Shown: positions 27,555 through 35,344, counted from the first letter of the stretch. The stretch is DNA of 64,000 nt from Salinispora tropica CNB-440 (GCF_000016425.1 NC_009380.1:558001-622000); one strand, 5' to 3'. Made by a program: numbers and translations. The notes: generated from the letters alone by a model not told the origin.

Positions 27555-28382
27555 CTACAGGGGGCGGGTCAGCTCCGGCCGGGGGCGTGGCCCTTGCGTG
27601 CCGTGGTGAGCCGCCCAGGCGTGGGCGGCCTCCGCCAGTTGCCTTCGGTGGGGGACTGGGTTTTCGCGTCGGCGTTGCTCCCACAGGTCCGCGAGCGAGG
27701 ACGCGAAAACTTCGACCGCCTCGGGGGATGCCTGCTTCCAGGGCGGGATCTGATCTGCCCAGGATTCGGCTTGTGCTGGCGTGTGGCCTGCCCGGATGAG
27801 TCGGACGATCATCAGGGCTGTGTCGATCCACGCCGCACCCCTGATGGGCATCGACCAGTCAACGAGACGCACGCCTCGACCGACAAGGAAATTGAACGGC
27901 GTGACATCGGTGTGGCAGAGGGTATCGCCGTCAACGAGGTGGGGGGCGATTCTGCCCTGCCAGCGGACGGTGGCGGGCTGGACGCGAACTGGCGGGCAGG
28001 GCGTCAGCGCATGGGACAGCCCGGTCAGAGCATCGGCGATAGCCGGTAGGTCGTCCGAGCCGGGCGATAGGTCCGGGTGCCGGCCCTCCACGTGATCGAA
28101 GCCGAGGGCCAGCCAGCCCTCGGCTTCGACCACCCACCGTAGTCGCGGTGCCGTGTCGGGGAGCCATGGATTGACGCGTGCTTCCATGCGATGCATCCGG
28201 GACATGGGGTGAGTGGTCCGGATGGCCTTGCAGAACACCGGCCCACAGTCGGCGCGGAGAGTGGCGGCGATCTCCGAGGTGGCGCCGGTTGTGGCGGAGC
28301 GTGCTGCTCGGACCGGGCCAGTGTGCGACTCGATGCTACGTCGTACTGAGGTGGGCAGATCGTCCCACTGGTGGTCGGGCAT
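27555..28382 (-). CDS. APH-superfamily phosphotransferase-like protein
   Basis: 275 residues. The kinase-like catalytic loop is LCHTDVTPFNFLV (HxDxxxxN, about residue 165) followed by VRLVDWSMPIRGAAW (metal-binding D), as in aminoglycoside phosphotransferases. The N-terminal lobe has GATSEIAATLRADCGPVFCK with the ATP-binding Lys. Such proteins phosphorylate small molecules or act as pseudokinases; the substrate is unknown. It lies in the prophage's left-end cargo, and a decayed paralogue exists at 21.36-21.74 kb in the older island. The start at 28382 (MPDHQWDDLPTSVRRS) fits family length. Confidence 0.75.
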   Translation of the reverse strand: MPDHQWDDLPTSVRRSIESHTGPVRAARSATTGATSEIAATLRADCGPVFCKAIRTTHPMSRMHRMEARVNPWLPDTAPRLRWVVEAEGWLALGFDHVEGRHPDLSPGSDDLPAIADALTGLSHALTPCPPVRVQPATVRWQGRIAPHLVDGDTLCHTDVTPFNFLVGRGVRLVDWSMPIRGAAWIDTALMIVRLIRAGHTPAQAESWADQIPPWKQASPEAVEVFASSLADLWEQRRRENPVPHRRQLAEAAHAWAAHHGTQGPRPRPELTRPL

Positions 28383-28462
28383 CCCGCTCCGCTCCCGTGC
28401 TGACCGCGGTGGCTTGAGTTCCCTGGAGCGTAGCCGTCGCAGTCAGCACGGGGCGTGTGCGA

Positions 28463-28930
28463 TCAGCGTATCGGGCTATCGTGGCATCCCGCGTGGCACT
28501 GCGTGCAGTCGGCGGCAGTGGCGCTGGCGTTGACGCGCCACAGCGCCGCATCTACCTGGTAGCCGGCGGTGGTGATGGCGGCGACTGCACGGGACAGCGG
28601 CACTGGTGCATCGGTCGGGTTGGTCGGCCATTCGCTGCCGTCCTCCGGGTTGTGGTGGATGAACCGTCCCGCGATCCGGTCACAAAACTCTGCGTAGTCG
28701 CGGGTGTACAAGATGAACGTGTGCCAGCCGATGTCCACCAGGTCGGACGGGCCGATTGGCTCGGTGGTGACGGCAGCGGCGCCAAGGAACGCGAGGGCCT
28801 GGTCCAGGATTCGGGCCGGCATGCCTGCCGGTAGGTCCGGGTGGTCCTTGGCGATCCGAGCGGTCAAGCGACCGAACAGTTCGGGCGAGACCAGTGACGC
28901 GCCTCGCCGTGTGAGCGTTGTCGTGGACAT
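28463..28930 (-). CDS. Glycine-rich-domain-protein-like (GRDP) small protein
   Basis: 155 residues, with GGGAG before the ATG at 28930. The conserved block PSDLVDIGWHTFILYTRDYA, EFCDRIAGRFIHHNP matches the signature of the glycine-rich domain-containing protein family (D-x-x-W-H-x-F-I-L-Y-T...FIHH), and the C-terminus has a Cys-rich tail (DCTQCHAGCHDS) that could bind metal. Biochemical function is unknown. It is divergent from an XRE regulator, a pairing I recall from other actinomycetes, so that protein may control it. Confidence 0.65.
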   Translation of the reverse strand: MSTTTLTRRGASLVSPELFGRLTARIAKDHPDLPAGMPARILDQALAFLGAAAVTTEPIGPSDLVDIGWHTFILYTRDYAEFCDRIAGRFIHHNPEDGSEWPTNPTDAPVPLSRAVAAITTAGYQVDAALWRVNASATAADCTQCHAGCHDSPIR

Positions 28931-29002
28931 GTCCGCTCCCTAGGTGTCTGCCCTGGCCGATTGCCGGGCCCTGCATCCAGCGTCAGCGGAAAAGGGCCTC
29001 TT

Positions 29003-30424
29003 GTGAACGGGCTCACTGTTGCGGCAACATCCGTTGTGATGGATGGAAACTGGCTACCGGATCCAGTTCAACCGGCCGTGCAGATGGTCTTTGGCCTTGC
29101 CTTACGGCAGCTACGCACGGAGGCGGGTCTGTCTCTGCGGGCGCTCGGCAAGGCCGCTCACTACGACTACACACGTCTATCCCGGGCAGAGCGCGGCGAG
29201 CACCTCGTTGACCCGGATGTCGCCAGGGCGCTCGATCGTGCCTTGCAGACCGGCGGGCTACTCGGCCGTCTCCGCTCTCTAGAGCCACCCGTTGCCCCCG
29301 CTCGGGGGCGGGCGCCAGCGCTACCACGGACTACCTTCGGCGATGGCCCCGGGGATACGGTGAAACTGGAGCTACGGACGGCCGATGGAAGGACCGTGCA
29401 GGTGAGCCTGACACGACGGGAGTTCGCGCAGTTGCTGGGCAGTGGCGCGCTCCACGCCGTACTGCCGGCGGGGGTGACCGACCTCGACCAAGCCGACCGA
29501 CTAAGCCACAGCCTCAGTGGGTCACGAGTTGACCCGGAAGTTCTCGGCTACTTCCAGCGGCTCCTGACCGAGCACTACACCGCAGACAAGATGCTCGGGC
29601 CCCGGCAACTTCTCGGGCCCGTGATGGCACAGCTTGACGTTCTCGACACGCTACGCCGGACCGTGAGACTTGGTGACACGCAGCCCGTGCTGCAACTACT
29701 GACGCAGTACGCCGAGTTCGCCGGGTGGCTCCACCAGGACGGCGGTGATCTGCGCGCCGCCATGCACTGGTCTGACCGGGCATCCCAGTGGGCGCAGGCA
29801 GCGGGCGACGACGAAATGGTGGCCTACATGCTCGTACGGAAGAGCAACATCGCCACCCTTGACAACGACCCGCGCGCCGTTGTTGCCCTAGCCGCCGCTG
29901 CTCGCCAAGTTCGGGGGGACGTAAGCCCAAAGCTCCTGGCGTTGGCCAGCCAGCAAGAGGCGCGCGGCTGGGCGCAACTCCACAACGTTCAGCGCTTCCG
30001 GGCGTGCCTCGACAGGGCGTCGGACCTCCTCGCAACCCACCCGGCTGGGCTGCGCCCCAGTTCGCCGGTCTACCTCCACGGGTACGACCTGGACGCACTG
30101 GAAGAACAGAGCGCTAGCGCTTACCGCAGCGCCGGCCACACCGCAACCGCTGCGGCGATTCTCGAACGGAAGATTCGCCAGACGCCAAACCACCTCGCGC
30201 GGGATCAAGCCCACCAGCGGGCGAAGCTGGCCAACCTTGTCACCGCCGGCCCTGATCCGGATCCGGAGCGGGCCGCTGAACTGGGCATCGCCTGCCTGGA
30301 TGCATGGCGCCAGACGGGCTCGGCACGGATCGCTGGTGAGCTGCATGAATTGAAACGAACGCTGGCCCGCAGGTGGCCGGATCTACCCGCCGCGCGCCCA
30401 CTTCACGACGCCCTAATGGCCTGA
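29003..30424 (+). CDS. XRE-family regulator with long C-terminal (TPR-like) domain
   Basis: About 473 residues from GTG 29003, which has AAAGGG upstream; ATG 29039 is an alternative. The N-terminal HTH is FGLALRQLRTEAGLSLRALG, KAAHYDYTRLSRAERGEHLV. The rest is helical, with segments resembling tetratricopeptide helices (WSDRASQWAQAAGDDEMVAY, KLLALASQQEARGWAQLHNV, AERAELGIACLDAWRQTGSAR). This is the common actinomycete XRE-TPR type thought to respond to small molecules or protein partners. It probably controls the divergent GRDP gene or the nearby small zinc-protein genes. Confidence 0.75.
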   Translation: MNGLTVAATSVVMDGNWLPDPVQPAVQMVFGLALRQLRTEAGLSLRALGKAAHYDYTRLSRAERGEHLVDPDVARALDRALQTGGLLGRLRSLEPPVAPARGRAPALPRTTFGDGPGDTVKLELRTADGRTVQVSLTRREFAQLLGSGALHAVLPAGVTDLDQADRLSHSLSGSRVDPEVLGYFQRLLTEHYTADKMLGPRQLLGPVMAQLDVLDTLRRTVRLGDTQPVLQLLTQYAEFAGWLHQDGGDLRAAMHWSDRASQWAQAAGDDEMVAYMLVRKSNIATLDNDPRAVVALAAAARQVRGDVSPKLLALASQQEARGWAQLHNVQRFRACLDRASDLLATHPAGLRPSSPVYLHGYDLDALEEQSASAYRSAGHTATAAAILERKIRQTPNHLARDQAHQRAKLANLVTAGPDPDPERAAELGIACLDAWRQTGSARIAGELHELKRTLARRWPDLPAARPLHDALMA

Positions 30425-30437
30425 CGACGACCCCTCC

Positions 30438-30460
30438 CGCAGAATCGCCCAAGCGGGAAG
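30438..30460. terminator. Weak hairpin between convergent genes
   Basis: CCCGC ... GCGGG arms within the 50-base gap between the XRE gene and the leftward zinc-protein gene. A weak candidate terminator. Confidence 0.3.
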
Positions 30461-30474
30461 TCTCGTCACGCCAG

Positions 30475-30921
30475 CTATCGCTTGGGGCCCTCCGCCTCCG
30501 GACGGCCTTGCGATCGCCGTTGCAGGACGTCCAGCGAGGCGTCCACCCAGTCGAGCCGAGGGCAACCACTGTCGGTGCACTCGGGGCAGGTCCACCCTCC
30601 CCAGTGGTAGCGAATGACTGCTTCGATCGCTCGAAACAGAAAGTCCAGGTCAACGGACTCGAAAACGCCGATCGTGGGGTCTTCGTGTTCCGCCCGCCAG
30701 CACCAGTCGACAAACCTCTCCCTAAGGTCGGGTTTGGTGCCGTTGAGCCGGGATAGCTGATCAGATGCCTGGGCGAGGAGCTTGCCCTGGCGGGCCAGCA
30801 GGGCCGACCTCCTGCCGCGATACTCATCGAGCAACGCGAGCCGCGCGGGCTGGCAGGGCCAGTCAGCGCCGCAGGCCCGGCACCGCCAAAGCGGGCGCAT
30901 GGGGTCGTGTGCGCGGATCAC
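30475..30921 (-). CDS. Two-zinc-ribbon hypothetical protein
   Basis: 148 residues. The N-terminus MRPLWRCRACGADWPCQPAR (C-x2-C...C) is a familiar opening of small actinomycete proteins encoded near XRE/DUF397 regulators. A C-terminal extension adds WTCPECTDSGC. The GTG start at 30921 overlaps the TGA of the upstream small gene, showing coupling. A helical middle (residues 25-110) has no motif. Function unknown. Confidence 0.55.
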   Translation of the reverse strand: MIRAHDPMRPLWRCRACGADWPCQPARLALLDEYRGRRSALLARQGKLLAQASDQLSRLNGTKPDLRERFVDWCWRAEHEDPTIGVFESVDLDFLFRAIEAVIRYHWGGWTCPECTDSGCPRLDWVDASLDVLQRRSQGRPEAEGPKR

Positions 30922-31070
30922 GGTCGGCTCCCGCCCGCGTGGTGGTCACGTAGGCAGCGCTTGTGGTCGCCACACTGGGGGCACCAACTGCCTGAGCGGC
31001 TTTTGGTCACCAGGCCCAGGACCAGGCCAACGGCGAGCCCAACGACGACGGCAATAGCAACGACAACCAT
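30918..31070 (-). CDS. Small membrane-anchored zinc-ribbon protein (50 residues)
   Basis: A short gene between its two neighbours: ATG at 31070, one transmembrane segment (VVVAIAVVVGLAVGLVLGLV), then a Cys/His cluster GSWCPQCGDHKRCLRDHH. The stop overlaps the next start (GTGA), so it belongs to the leftward operon. The pattern of one membrane helix plus a zinc knuckle suggests a small membrane-bound adaptor; function unknown. Confidence 0.55.
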   Translation of the reverse strand: MVVVAIAVVVGLAVGLVLGLVTKSRSGSWCPQCGDHKRCLRDHHAGGSRP

Positions 31071-31124
31071 CGACGTCCCCTCAGTCTCGCGTGTCGGCGC
31101 TTCGGACGGGCGGCCGTTGCGCGG

Positions 31125-31343
31125 TCACCAGCGGCCTCCGTTGGCTCGCCACTGCTGCGCCGGGGTGAGCCAACCGACGCGGCCTACCTGGGGGTTGGCG
31201 ACGGTGGGCTGGGTCATCCACGCCGGCAGGCTGACGGGCCTAGCGCGCTGTACCGCCACGAAGCGTGGGGCGTCCCTCTGCTTCGGCGCGATCGCAGGGG
31301 GATTCTTCCTCGGGCGGCGGCGGAACCAACGGCTGGGGCGCAT
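31125..31343 (-). CDS. Small basic protein at head of operon, about 72 residues
   Basis: MRPSRWFRRRPRKNPPAIAP start, preceded by GAGGAG at good spacing. Arg/Pro-rich N-terminus and a tail of PTVANPQVGRVGWLTPAQQW. The frame continues upstream to 31478, but the part before this ATG has no ribosome site. It is first in the leftward set with the two small zinc proteins. Function unknown. Confidence 0.5.
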   Translation of the reverse strand: MRPSRWFRRRPRKNPPAIAPKQRDAPRFVAVQRARPVSLPAWMTQPTVANPQVGRVGWLTPAQQWRANGGRW

Positions 31344-31422
31344 GGCAAATCTCCTCGCTGCGCGGCTGGGTACGTGGCGACCTATACGGTTTGCATGGGA
31401 GGCACCACGTTCAGCCCAATCG

Positions 31423-31465
31423 TGCATGATGCATGCCGGCAAGGCAATCCCCCCTGCACGATGCA
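31423..31465. promoter_or_regulatory. Direct operator-like repeats TGCAYGATGCA
   Basis: TGCATGATGCA (31423-31433) and TGCACGATGCA (31455-31465) are spaced 32 bases apart, about three helical turns. They lie in the divergent gap between the small-protein operon and the DUF5753 regulator, the expected place for that regulator's binding sites. Confidence 0.4.
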
Positions 31466-31513
31466 AAATCAGGTTCACCTACCGGGGCATACCTCGATCC
31501 GCGCCTGTGCGAG

Positions 31514-31519
31514 TACGAT
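31514..31519 (+). promoter_or_regulatory. -10 element of a leaderless promoter
   Basis: TACGAT stands seven bases before the GTG at 31527, the leaderless arrangement. No good -35 is visible, so activation by a protein is possible. Confidence 0.3.
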
Positions 31520-31526
31520 GCGATGC

Positions 31527-32393
31527 GTGACCAACTCACGGCGGTATCAACCAGGCAACATGGCGGGTCGACGGCTCGGCATGATGCTCCGGGCGCTCCG
31601 GGAGGCGGCCGAGCTCAGTACGGCTCAGGTTGCGGAGCACCTTGCCAGCAGTCAGCCGAAGGTCAGCCGGATCGAGAACGCCGTATCCCCTGTGTCCAAG
31701 GGGGATCTGATGCTGATGCTCAACCTGTACGGCGTCACCGACCCGGACGAACAAGATCGGCACTGGCAGCTTGCCCGCGCTGGGCGGGAGCGGGGCTGGT
31801 GGGAGTCGTACCGCGATGTCCTCACCGGCTCCTTGGGCTCCTATATCGGCTTCGAGAACGAAGCTGAGTCCTTGAAGATCTGGTCCTGGGGAGTCTTTCC
31901 CGGGCTGCTCCAAACCGAGGCGTACGCTCGGGCGCTGTTCGCCTCGGACCCCGTACGAACGGAGCCCGAGGAGGTGGATCGGCTGGTGGCGGCTCGCATG
32001 CAGCGTCAGCAGCGGATCGCGGAGGACGGGCTGAACCTGTGGGTTGTCCTGGACGAATCGCTACTACACCGTCAAGTCGGGCCCCCAGGCGTGCTCGCGA
32101 AGCAGCTTGAGCGGATAGCCGAACCACCACCAGGGGTGACGGTGCAGGTACTGCCATCGAACGTCGGATGCCATCCCGGCCTGAGTGGCGCTTTCACGAT
32201 CATGGAGTTTGCTGAGTTCCCAACGATCGCCTACCGCGAAACACTGACCGGGGACACTCCGGTTGAGGCCGTCCCTGACGTTGGGCGATACACCCTGGCT
32301 TTTGATCACCTCCGGGCTTCAGCCTTGAGCCCGGTAGAATCACGGAAAGCCGCCGTGTCGGTGACGCGGGAACTACGGAAGGAACAGCAATGA
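31527..32393 (+). CDS. XRE regulator with DUF5753 (Scr1-type) domain
   Basis: About 288 residues from GTG 31527; ATG 31560 is the alternative. HTH: LGMMLRALREAAELSTAQVA, EHLASSQPKVSRIENAVSPV. The C-terminal DUF5753 domain has the typical VFPGLLQTEAYARALFASD, LDESLLHRQVGPPGVLAKQL and VQVLPSNVGCHPGLSGAFTIM. These proteins pair with the following DUF397 protein in developmental or antibiotic-control systems in actinomycetes and behave like toxin/antitoxin-style regulator pairs. Its ATGA overlap with the DUF397 gene supports co-expression. Here it lies in the prophage left-end cargo. Confidence 0.85.
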   Translation: MTNSRRYQPGNMAGRRLGMMLRALREAAELSTAQVAEHLASSQPKVSRIENAVSPVSKGDLMLMLNLYGVTDPDEQDRHWQLARAGRERGWWESYRDVLTGSLGSYIGFENEAESLKIWSWGVFPGLLQTEAYARALFASDPVRTEPEEVDRLVAARMQRQQRIAEDGLNLWVVLDESLLHRQVGPPGVLAKQLERIAEPPPGVTVQVLPSNVGCHPGLSGAFTIMEFAEFPTIAYRETLTGDTPVEAVPDVGRYTLAFDHLRASALSPVESRKAAVSVTRELRKEQQ

Positions 32394-32578
32394 ACCTCGA
32401 CGGTGCCACGTGGCGCAAATCCACCCGGAGCTCCGGGCCCGGTAACGGAGACTGCGTGGAGGTCGCCGACAACCTTCCCGGCGTCGTCGGCGTGCGCGAC
32501 AGCAAGGACCCGACCGGGCCGGCTTTGGTGTTCGGTCCGGAGGCGTGGCAGGCGTTCGTGCAGCATGCCCGACGCTGA
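32390..32578 (+). CDS. DUF397 protein
   Basis: 62 residues: MNLDGATWRKSTRSSGPGNG, DCVEVADNLPGVVGVRDSKD, ending EAWQAFVQHARR. The WRKSSxS-x-NGxCVEV and VRDSKDP blocks define DUF397, which accompanies DUF5753 regulators and probably binds them. It starts inside the stop of the upstream gene (ATGA). A strong terminator follows. Confidence 0.9.
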   Translation: MNLDGATWRKSTRSSGPGNGDCVEVADNLPGVVGVRDSKDPTGPALVFGPEAWQAFVQHARR

Positions 32579-32589
32579 CAAGCAAGCAA

Positions 32590-32625
32590 TTGAGCCCCCC
32601 GGCGTTGATGCGCCGGGGGGCTCAA
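32590..32625 (+). terminator. Strong rho-independent-type hairpin
   Basis: Perfect 15-base arms TTGAGCCCCCCGGCG / CGCCGGGGGGCTCAA with a six-base loop, 11 bases past the DUF397 stop. It also faces the leftward replication operon that ends at 32639, so it likely works in both directions. Confidence 0.85.
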
Positions 32626-32638
32626 GTATGTCTGGGAC

Positions 32639-33148
32639 TCAGGTATCGTCCTCCAGGTAGCCGACGATGGCGTCCACGCCGGCCGTGAGGGTGCGCGAGA
32701 CGCTGCTAGCGCTGACGCCCTCCTCCTGGGCGATTCGGCCCACCGGCCAGTCCAGCGCATACCGCATATACATCCTGCGGCGATGCATGTGCAGGAGCCA
32801 GGGGCTGCGCTCCCAAGCCACGCCTATGTCCGCCAGCACGGCATCGATCGTGCTGGCGCCTGACGCGGCGGTAGCCCTGCGGTCATGGGCGCCGAGGCAC
32901 CAGCAGACCCCACAGCCCCCGGTGCGACGACCGCTGTGCACGTGCTGACAGATGCCGAACTCAGAACCCTCGAAGGTGCTGATGCACGCGGGGCTCAGGT
33001 CGCAACGGTGCGTGCACCGCTCTCGGCCGCGGTGAGGGTCGCACTGACGACAGGCCCTGCTGGGTCGGGGTCCACGGCCATGCGAGCCGGGCCGCCCGTC
33101 GAGCATGAGCGGCAAGGTCTGTTCAACGAACACGCGGGTGTAGGTCAT
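32639..33148 (-). CDS. Cys-rich protein with sigma region-4-like HTH
   Basis: 169 residues. The N-terminal half is Cys/His-rich (ACRQCDPHRGRERCTHRCDL, then ICQHVHSG and GCGVCWCLGAH) and may bind two zincs. The C-terminal 60 residues read as a sigma-70 region 4-type helix-turn-helix: MHRRRMYMRYALDWPVGRIA, QEEGVSASSVSRTLTAGVDA. It is the last gene of the leftward replication/regulation block. A region 2-like protein is encoded two genes upstream (33615-34094), suggesting that the two could act together. Alternative: an ordinary small phage DNA-binding protein. Confidence 0.55.
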   Translation of the reverse strand: MTYTRVFVEQTLPLMLDGRPGSHGRGPRPSRACRQCDPHRGRERCTHRCDLSPACISTFEGSEFGICQHVHSGRRTGGCGVCWCLGAHDRRATAASGASTIDAVLADIGVAWERSPWLLHMHRRRMYMRYALDWPVGRIAQEEGVSASSVSRTLTAGVDAIVGYLEDDT

Positions 33149-33618
33149 GCCGGCTCCCTTTTAGCACGTTTTGCCGGCTTGCGCTCCGACTGCTGGTATC
33201 TGTCACAGCTACCGCAGATGACGCACTTCCCTCGGGTGCTCTTGTCCATGGCGTGTGCGTATGGCGGGCATCCACAGCCGGCCGTCACGCAATAGCCGAA
33301 GCCACCGCCCTCCCTGCCGCCCTTGGCGTTGGTTGCGATTCTGCCCATGCCGTGAACCTGGACCACGCCCCACTCTGCGGGTATGGCCATGTTGGCTACC
33401 TGCTTGCCCCACCGAACCGCCTCCGCTTCGGAGGCGAATGGACCGAAGTTCGCCGCCCGGGGGCCACGTGCGCCGAGGACCCACCACGTGCGAAACCACA
33501 GCAGGCCGGCGACCGCTCTGATCAGGTCCGCAGCCATGGCGTCGGGGCCGTCATAGGCGCCGCTTTCCAGGATCGCCACAACCTCGGCGATCTCCTCGCG
33601 GCGCGGGGTGATATTCAC
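33145..33618 (-). CDS. Hypothetical phage protein with Cys-rich C-terminus
   Basis: 157 residues from a GTG (NITPRREEIAEVVAILESGA). The middle has a WWVLGARGPRAANFGPFASE segment, with EAVRWGKQVANMAIPAEWGV like a small alpha/beta fold. The C-terminus CGCPPYAHAMDKSTRGKCVI, CGSCDRY could bind zinc. It overlaps both neighbours by about four bases. Function unknown. Confidence 0.55.
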   Translation of the reverse strand: MNITPRREEIAEVVAILESGAYDGPDAMAADLIRAVAGLLWFRTWWVLGARGPRAANFGPFASEAEAVRWGKQVANMAIPAEWGVVQVHGMGRIATNAKGGREGGGFGYCVTAGCGCPPYAHAMDKSTRGKCVICGSCDRYQQSERKPAKRAKREPA

Positions 33619-34094
33619 CGAATCCTCTCACTCGTGGCTTTTGGGTTTGCTGACGGGCTGTTGGTGGCAACCAGTCCGCCAGCCGCACCATGAGGTGCAG
33701 CCCAGCGGAGCCCCAGCATCTTGCCGCCGTACTCCCCGTTGCGGATGCGCTGGCGCGGTGGCGGACCATCCCCGTCCGCCAGCTCCCGCTCAACGCCACC
33801 CTCGCCGCTGCGCCAGCCCTCCAACATGGCGTCCAGGGATCGCTCACCGCGCTGCGCCTGGGTGCGAACGTCGTCCTCCAGGTCGCGCATCACATCGGTG
33901 TACAGGTGGTGCAGTTGTCCGTGGGCAACCCACCCTCGGACAAGGTCTGCCCGGGTGGCCGCCATCAGTGCGGCGTCCTGGAGTAGGTCGTCCAGGTCGG
34001 TGCCCGGGTAGCGGCGAGCTACGTTCCGGGCCGCCCTGGAGAGGGCTGGCATGACGCCCTCCAGCTCCAGCACCGACCAATCCGCATCGATCAT
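33615..34094 (-). CDS. Sigma region-2-like phage protein
   Basis: 159 residues from ATG 34094. Residues 15-45 (PALSRAARNVARRYPGTDLD, DLLQDAALMAATRADLV) resemble sigma-70 region 2, where the DLxQ segment contacts core polymerase. There is no region 4 in this protein; the C-terminus is basic and unstructured. The AAACCGCTAATGAGAG junction motif (34105-34120) lies just upstream, overlapping the end of the exonuclease gene. It may be half of a split sigma factor together with the gene at 32639; that is a hypothesis. Confidence 0.5.
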   Translation of the reverse strand: MIDADWSVLELEGVMPALSRAARNVARRYPGTDLDDLLQDAALMAATRADLVRGWVAHGQLHHLYTDVMRDLEDDVRTQAQRGERSLDAMLEGWRSGEGGVERELADGDGPPPRQRIRNGEYGGKMLGLRWAAPHGAAGGLVATNSPSANPKATSERIR

Positions 34095-34104
34095 CAATAT
34101 CCTA

Positions 34105-34120
34105 CTCTCATTAGCGGTTT
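34105..34120 (-). repeat. Junction motif copy 1
   Basis: Minus strand AAACCGCTAATGAGAG, between the exonuclease stop and the start at 34094. Consensus AAACCGYTAGTGNGMG; one mismatch. Confidence 0.7.
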
Positions 34121-34905
34121 CAGTTGTTAGCGATCGGTCGGATATCGATCCCGTGGGAGCGTCGCCCCCGGCGCGACCAGGCGCCACAGGCTCGGCACCG
34201 ATGCCGCTGATATGCCCCGGTTGCCGTGTAGGCGTGGCCCTCCCGGGCCAGGTCCGTAGACCCACAGTTCGGGCACGTGTCGACATCGCTGACGCCATCG
34301 GTCAGCCGCGGATTAGGCGCACGCACCAGCCAAGGCATCAACACATCGTGTAGCTGCTCCAGCAGGGTGACATCCCGCCTGTTGTACTCGGCCATCTGTT
34401 CCCATGCCTCCGGGTCGCCGGCCAAGCACCTGACCCAGAGCGTGTGTCCCTCGTGCTTGACCTTGCCCTCTAGGCCCAACTCCTGAGAGATGTGCGCGAG
34501 CTTATTGGAGGTGAATCGAAACCGTCGCTTGACGGTTTCCAACAGGTCGAGCTGCCGGAACGGTGCTGGTGGCAGCTTGCCAGCAAGTATGAAGTCCCGG
34601 TTCAGTGTGGGGATATCAAATCGCTTGCCGTTGTAGTGCACCACCACGTCGGCCTCGCCGAGGATGCGGTGGGCAGAGGCCAACATCGCGTCCCGACCCT
34701 GCCCGTGTTCGGAGGCGAAGTGGACCCCCTCCTCACCCCGCCACTTCCAGGCCAGGCAGATTACCCGCCCGGACGCCAAGAGCTGACTGAGTCCGATATT
34801 TTGGCGCCACAAACCCCACACATGAGCAAGGGAGGGTGCAGTCTCGATATCAATATAGAGGGTGCGCGCCGTAGCGCGGTCGTCGCTACTCAGGTCGTCG
34901 TCCAT
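34120..34905 (-). CDS. DEDD-type 3'-5' exonuclease with C-terminal zinc ribbon
   Basis: About 261 residues from ATG 34905. Exo I TLYIDIETAPSLAHVWGLW supplies D and E; VVHYNGKRFDIPTLNRDFIL supplies the second Asp; and MAEYNRRDVTLLEQL (YxxxD) gives Exo III, so the DnaQ-like (RNase H fold) active site looks complete. The C-terminal C-x2-C...C-x2-C ribbon (DTCPNCGSTDLAREGHAY, HRCRACGAW) likely binds nucleic acid. It would act in phage DNA replication or repair as proofreading or processing nuclease. Overlaps the upstream gene by about 20 bases. Confidence 0.8.
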   Translation of the reverse strand: MDDDLSSDDRATARTLYIDIETAPSLAHVWGLWRQNIGLSQLLASGRVICLAWKWRGEEGVHFASEHGQGRDAMLASAHRILGEADVVVHYNGKRFDIPTLNRDFILAGKLPPAPFRQLDLLETVKRRFRFTSNKLAHISQELGLEGKVKHEGHTLWVRCLAGDPEAWEQMAEYNRRDVTLLEQLHDVLMPWLVRAPNPRLTDGVSDVDTCPNCGSTDLAREGHAYTATGAYQRHRCRACGAWSRRGRRSHGIDIRPIANN

Positions 34906-35335
34906 AGGCCCTGTCCTGCTGTACAAGCCAGATACGGATGGCCACTGCGGCGACCTGGATTACATCACCGAGCCCCACCGAGCCGTCCTCCTTGCCAAGT
35001 ACCTTATAGACCTCCATCAGGAGGATGTGGTCCCAGGTGGGCGGGCGCTCCATACGGAACTCGTGCTCTACGAGCCCACGGTACGAGTCAGCCATCTTGG
35101 CGTACTCGGAACGCCTGCCGTCCGCATGCATCCCTAGGTCCCGCCGGCCGAATGTGATGTTCTGCTGATCCAGCTCCTTGTCCAGTAGATCGATCGCCTT
35201 TTCGGTATGCAACCGCTCAACCAGCTCCCGAGCATGCCGCACCAACAGACCGGAGTCGGGCTCCTCACCGGGAGTCGTCTCGCCAAGCTCGGCGGTGCCG
35301 ATGGCCTCCAAATAATCACCGCTAGCGCCGCTCAC
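34886..35335 (-). CDS. Phage hypothetical protein (possible MazG-like)
   Basis: 149 residues from a GTG that overlaps the TAG of the primase gene (TAGTG), inside the recurring junction motif. The C-terminal helices PPTWDHILLMEVYKVLGKED, GSVGLGDVIQVAAVAIRIWL recall the W-x-x-I-L-x-E-E-V...L-x-Q-V-A-A-V-A pattern of phage all-alpha NTP pyrophosphohydrolase-like proteins, but the usual acidic ExxE pairs are weak. If right, it would trim the nucleotide pool; confidence in that is low. Confidence 0.5.
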   Translation of the reverse strand: MSGASGDYLEAIGTAELGETTPGEEPDSGLLVRHARELVERLHTEKAIDLLDKELDQQNITFGRRDLGMHADGRRSEYAKMADSYRGLVEHEFRMERPPTWDHILLMEVYKVLGKEDGSVGLGDVIQVAAVAIRIWLVQQDRAYGRRPE

Positions 35336-35344
35336 TATCGGTTT
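35329..35344 (-). repeat. Junction motif copy 2
   Basis: Minus strand AAACCGATAGTGAGCG; contains both the TAG stop of the TOPRIM gene and the GTG start of the next gene. Confidence 0.75.
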
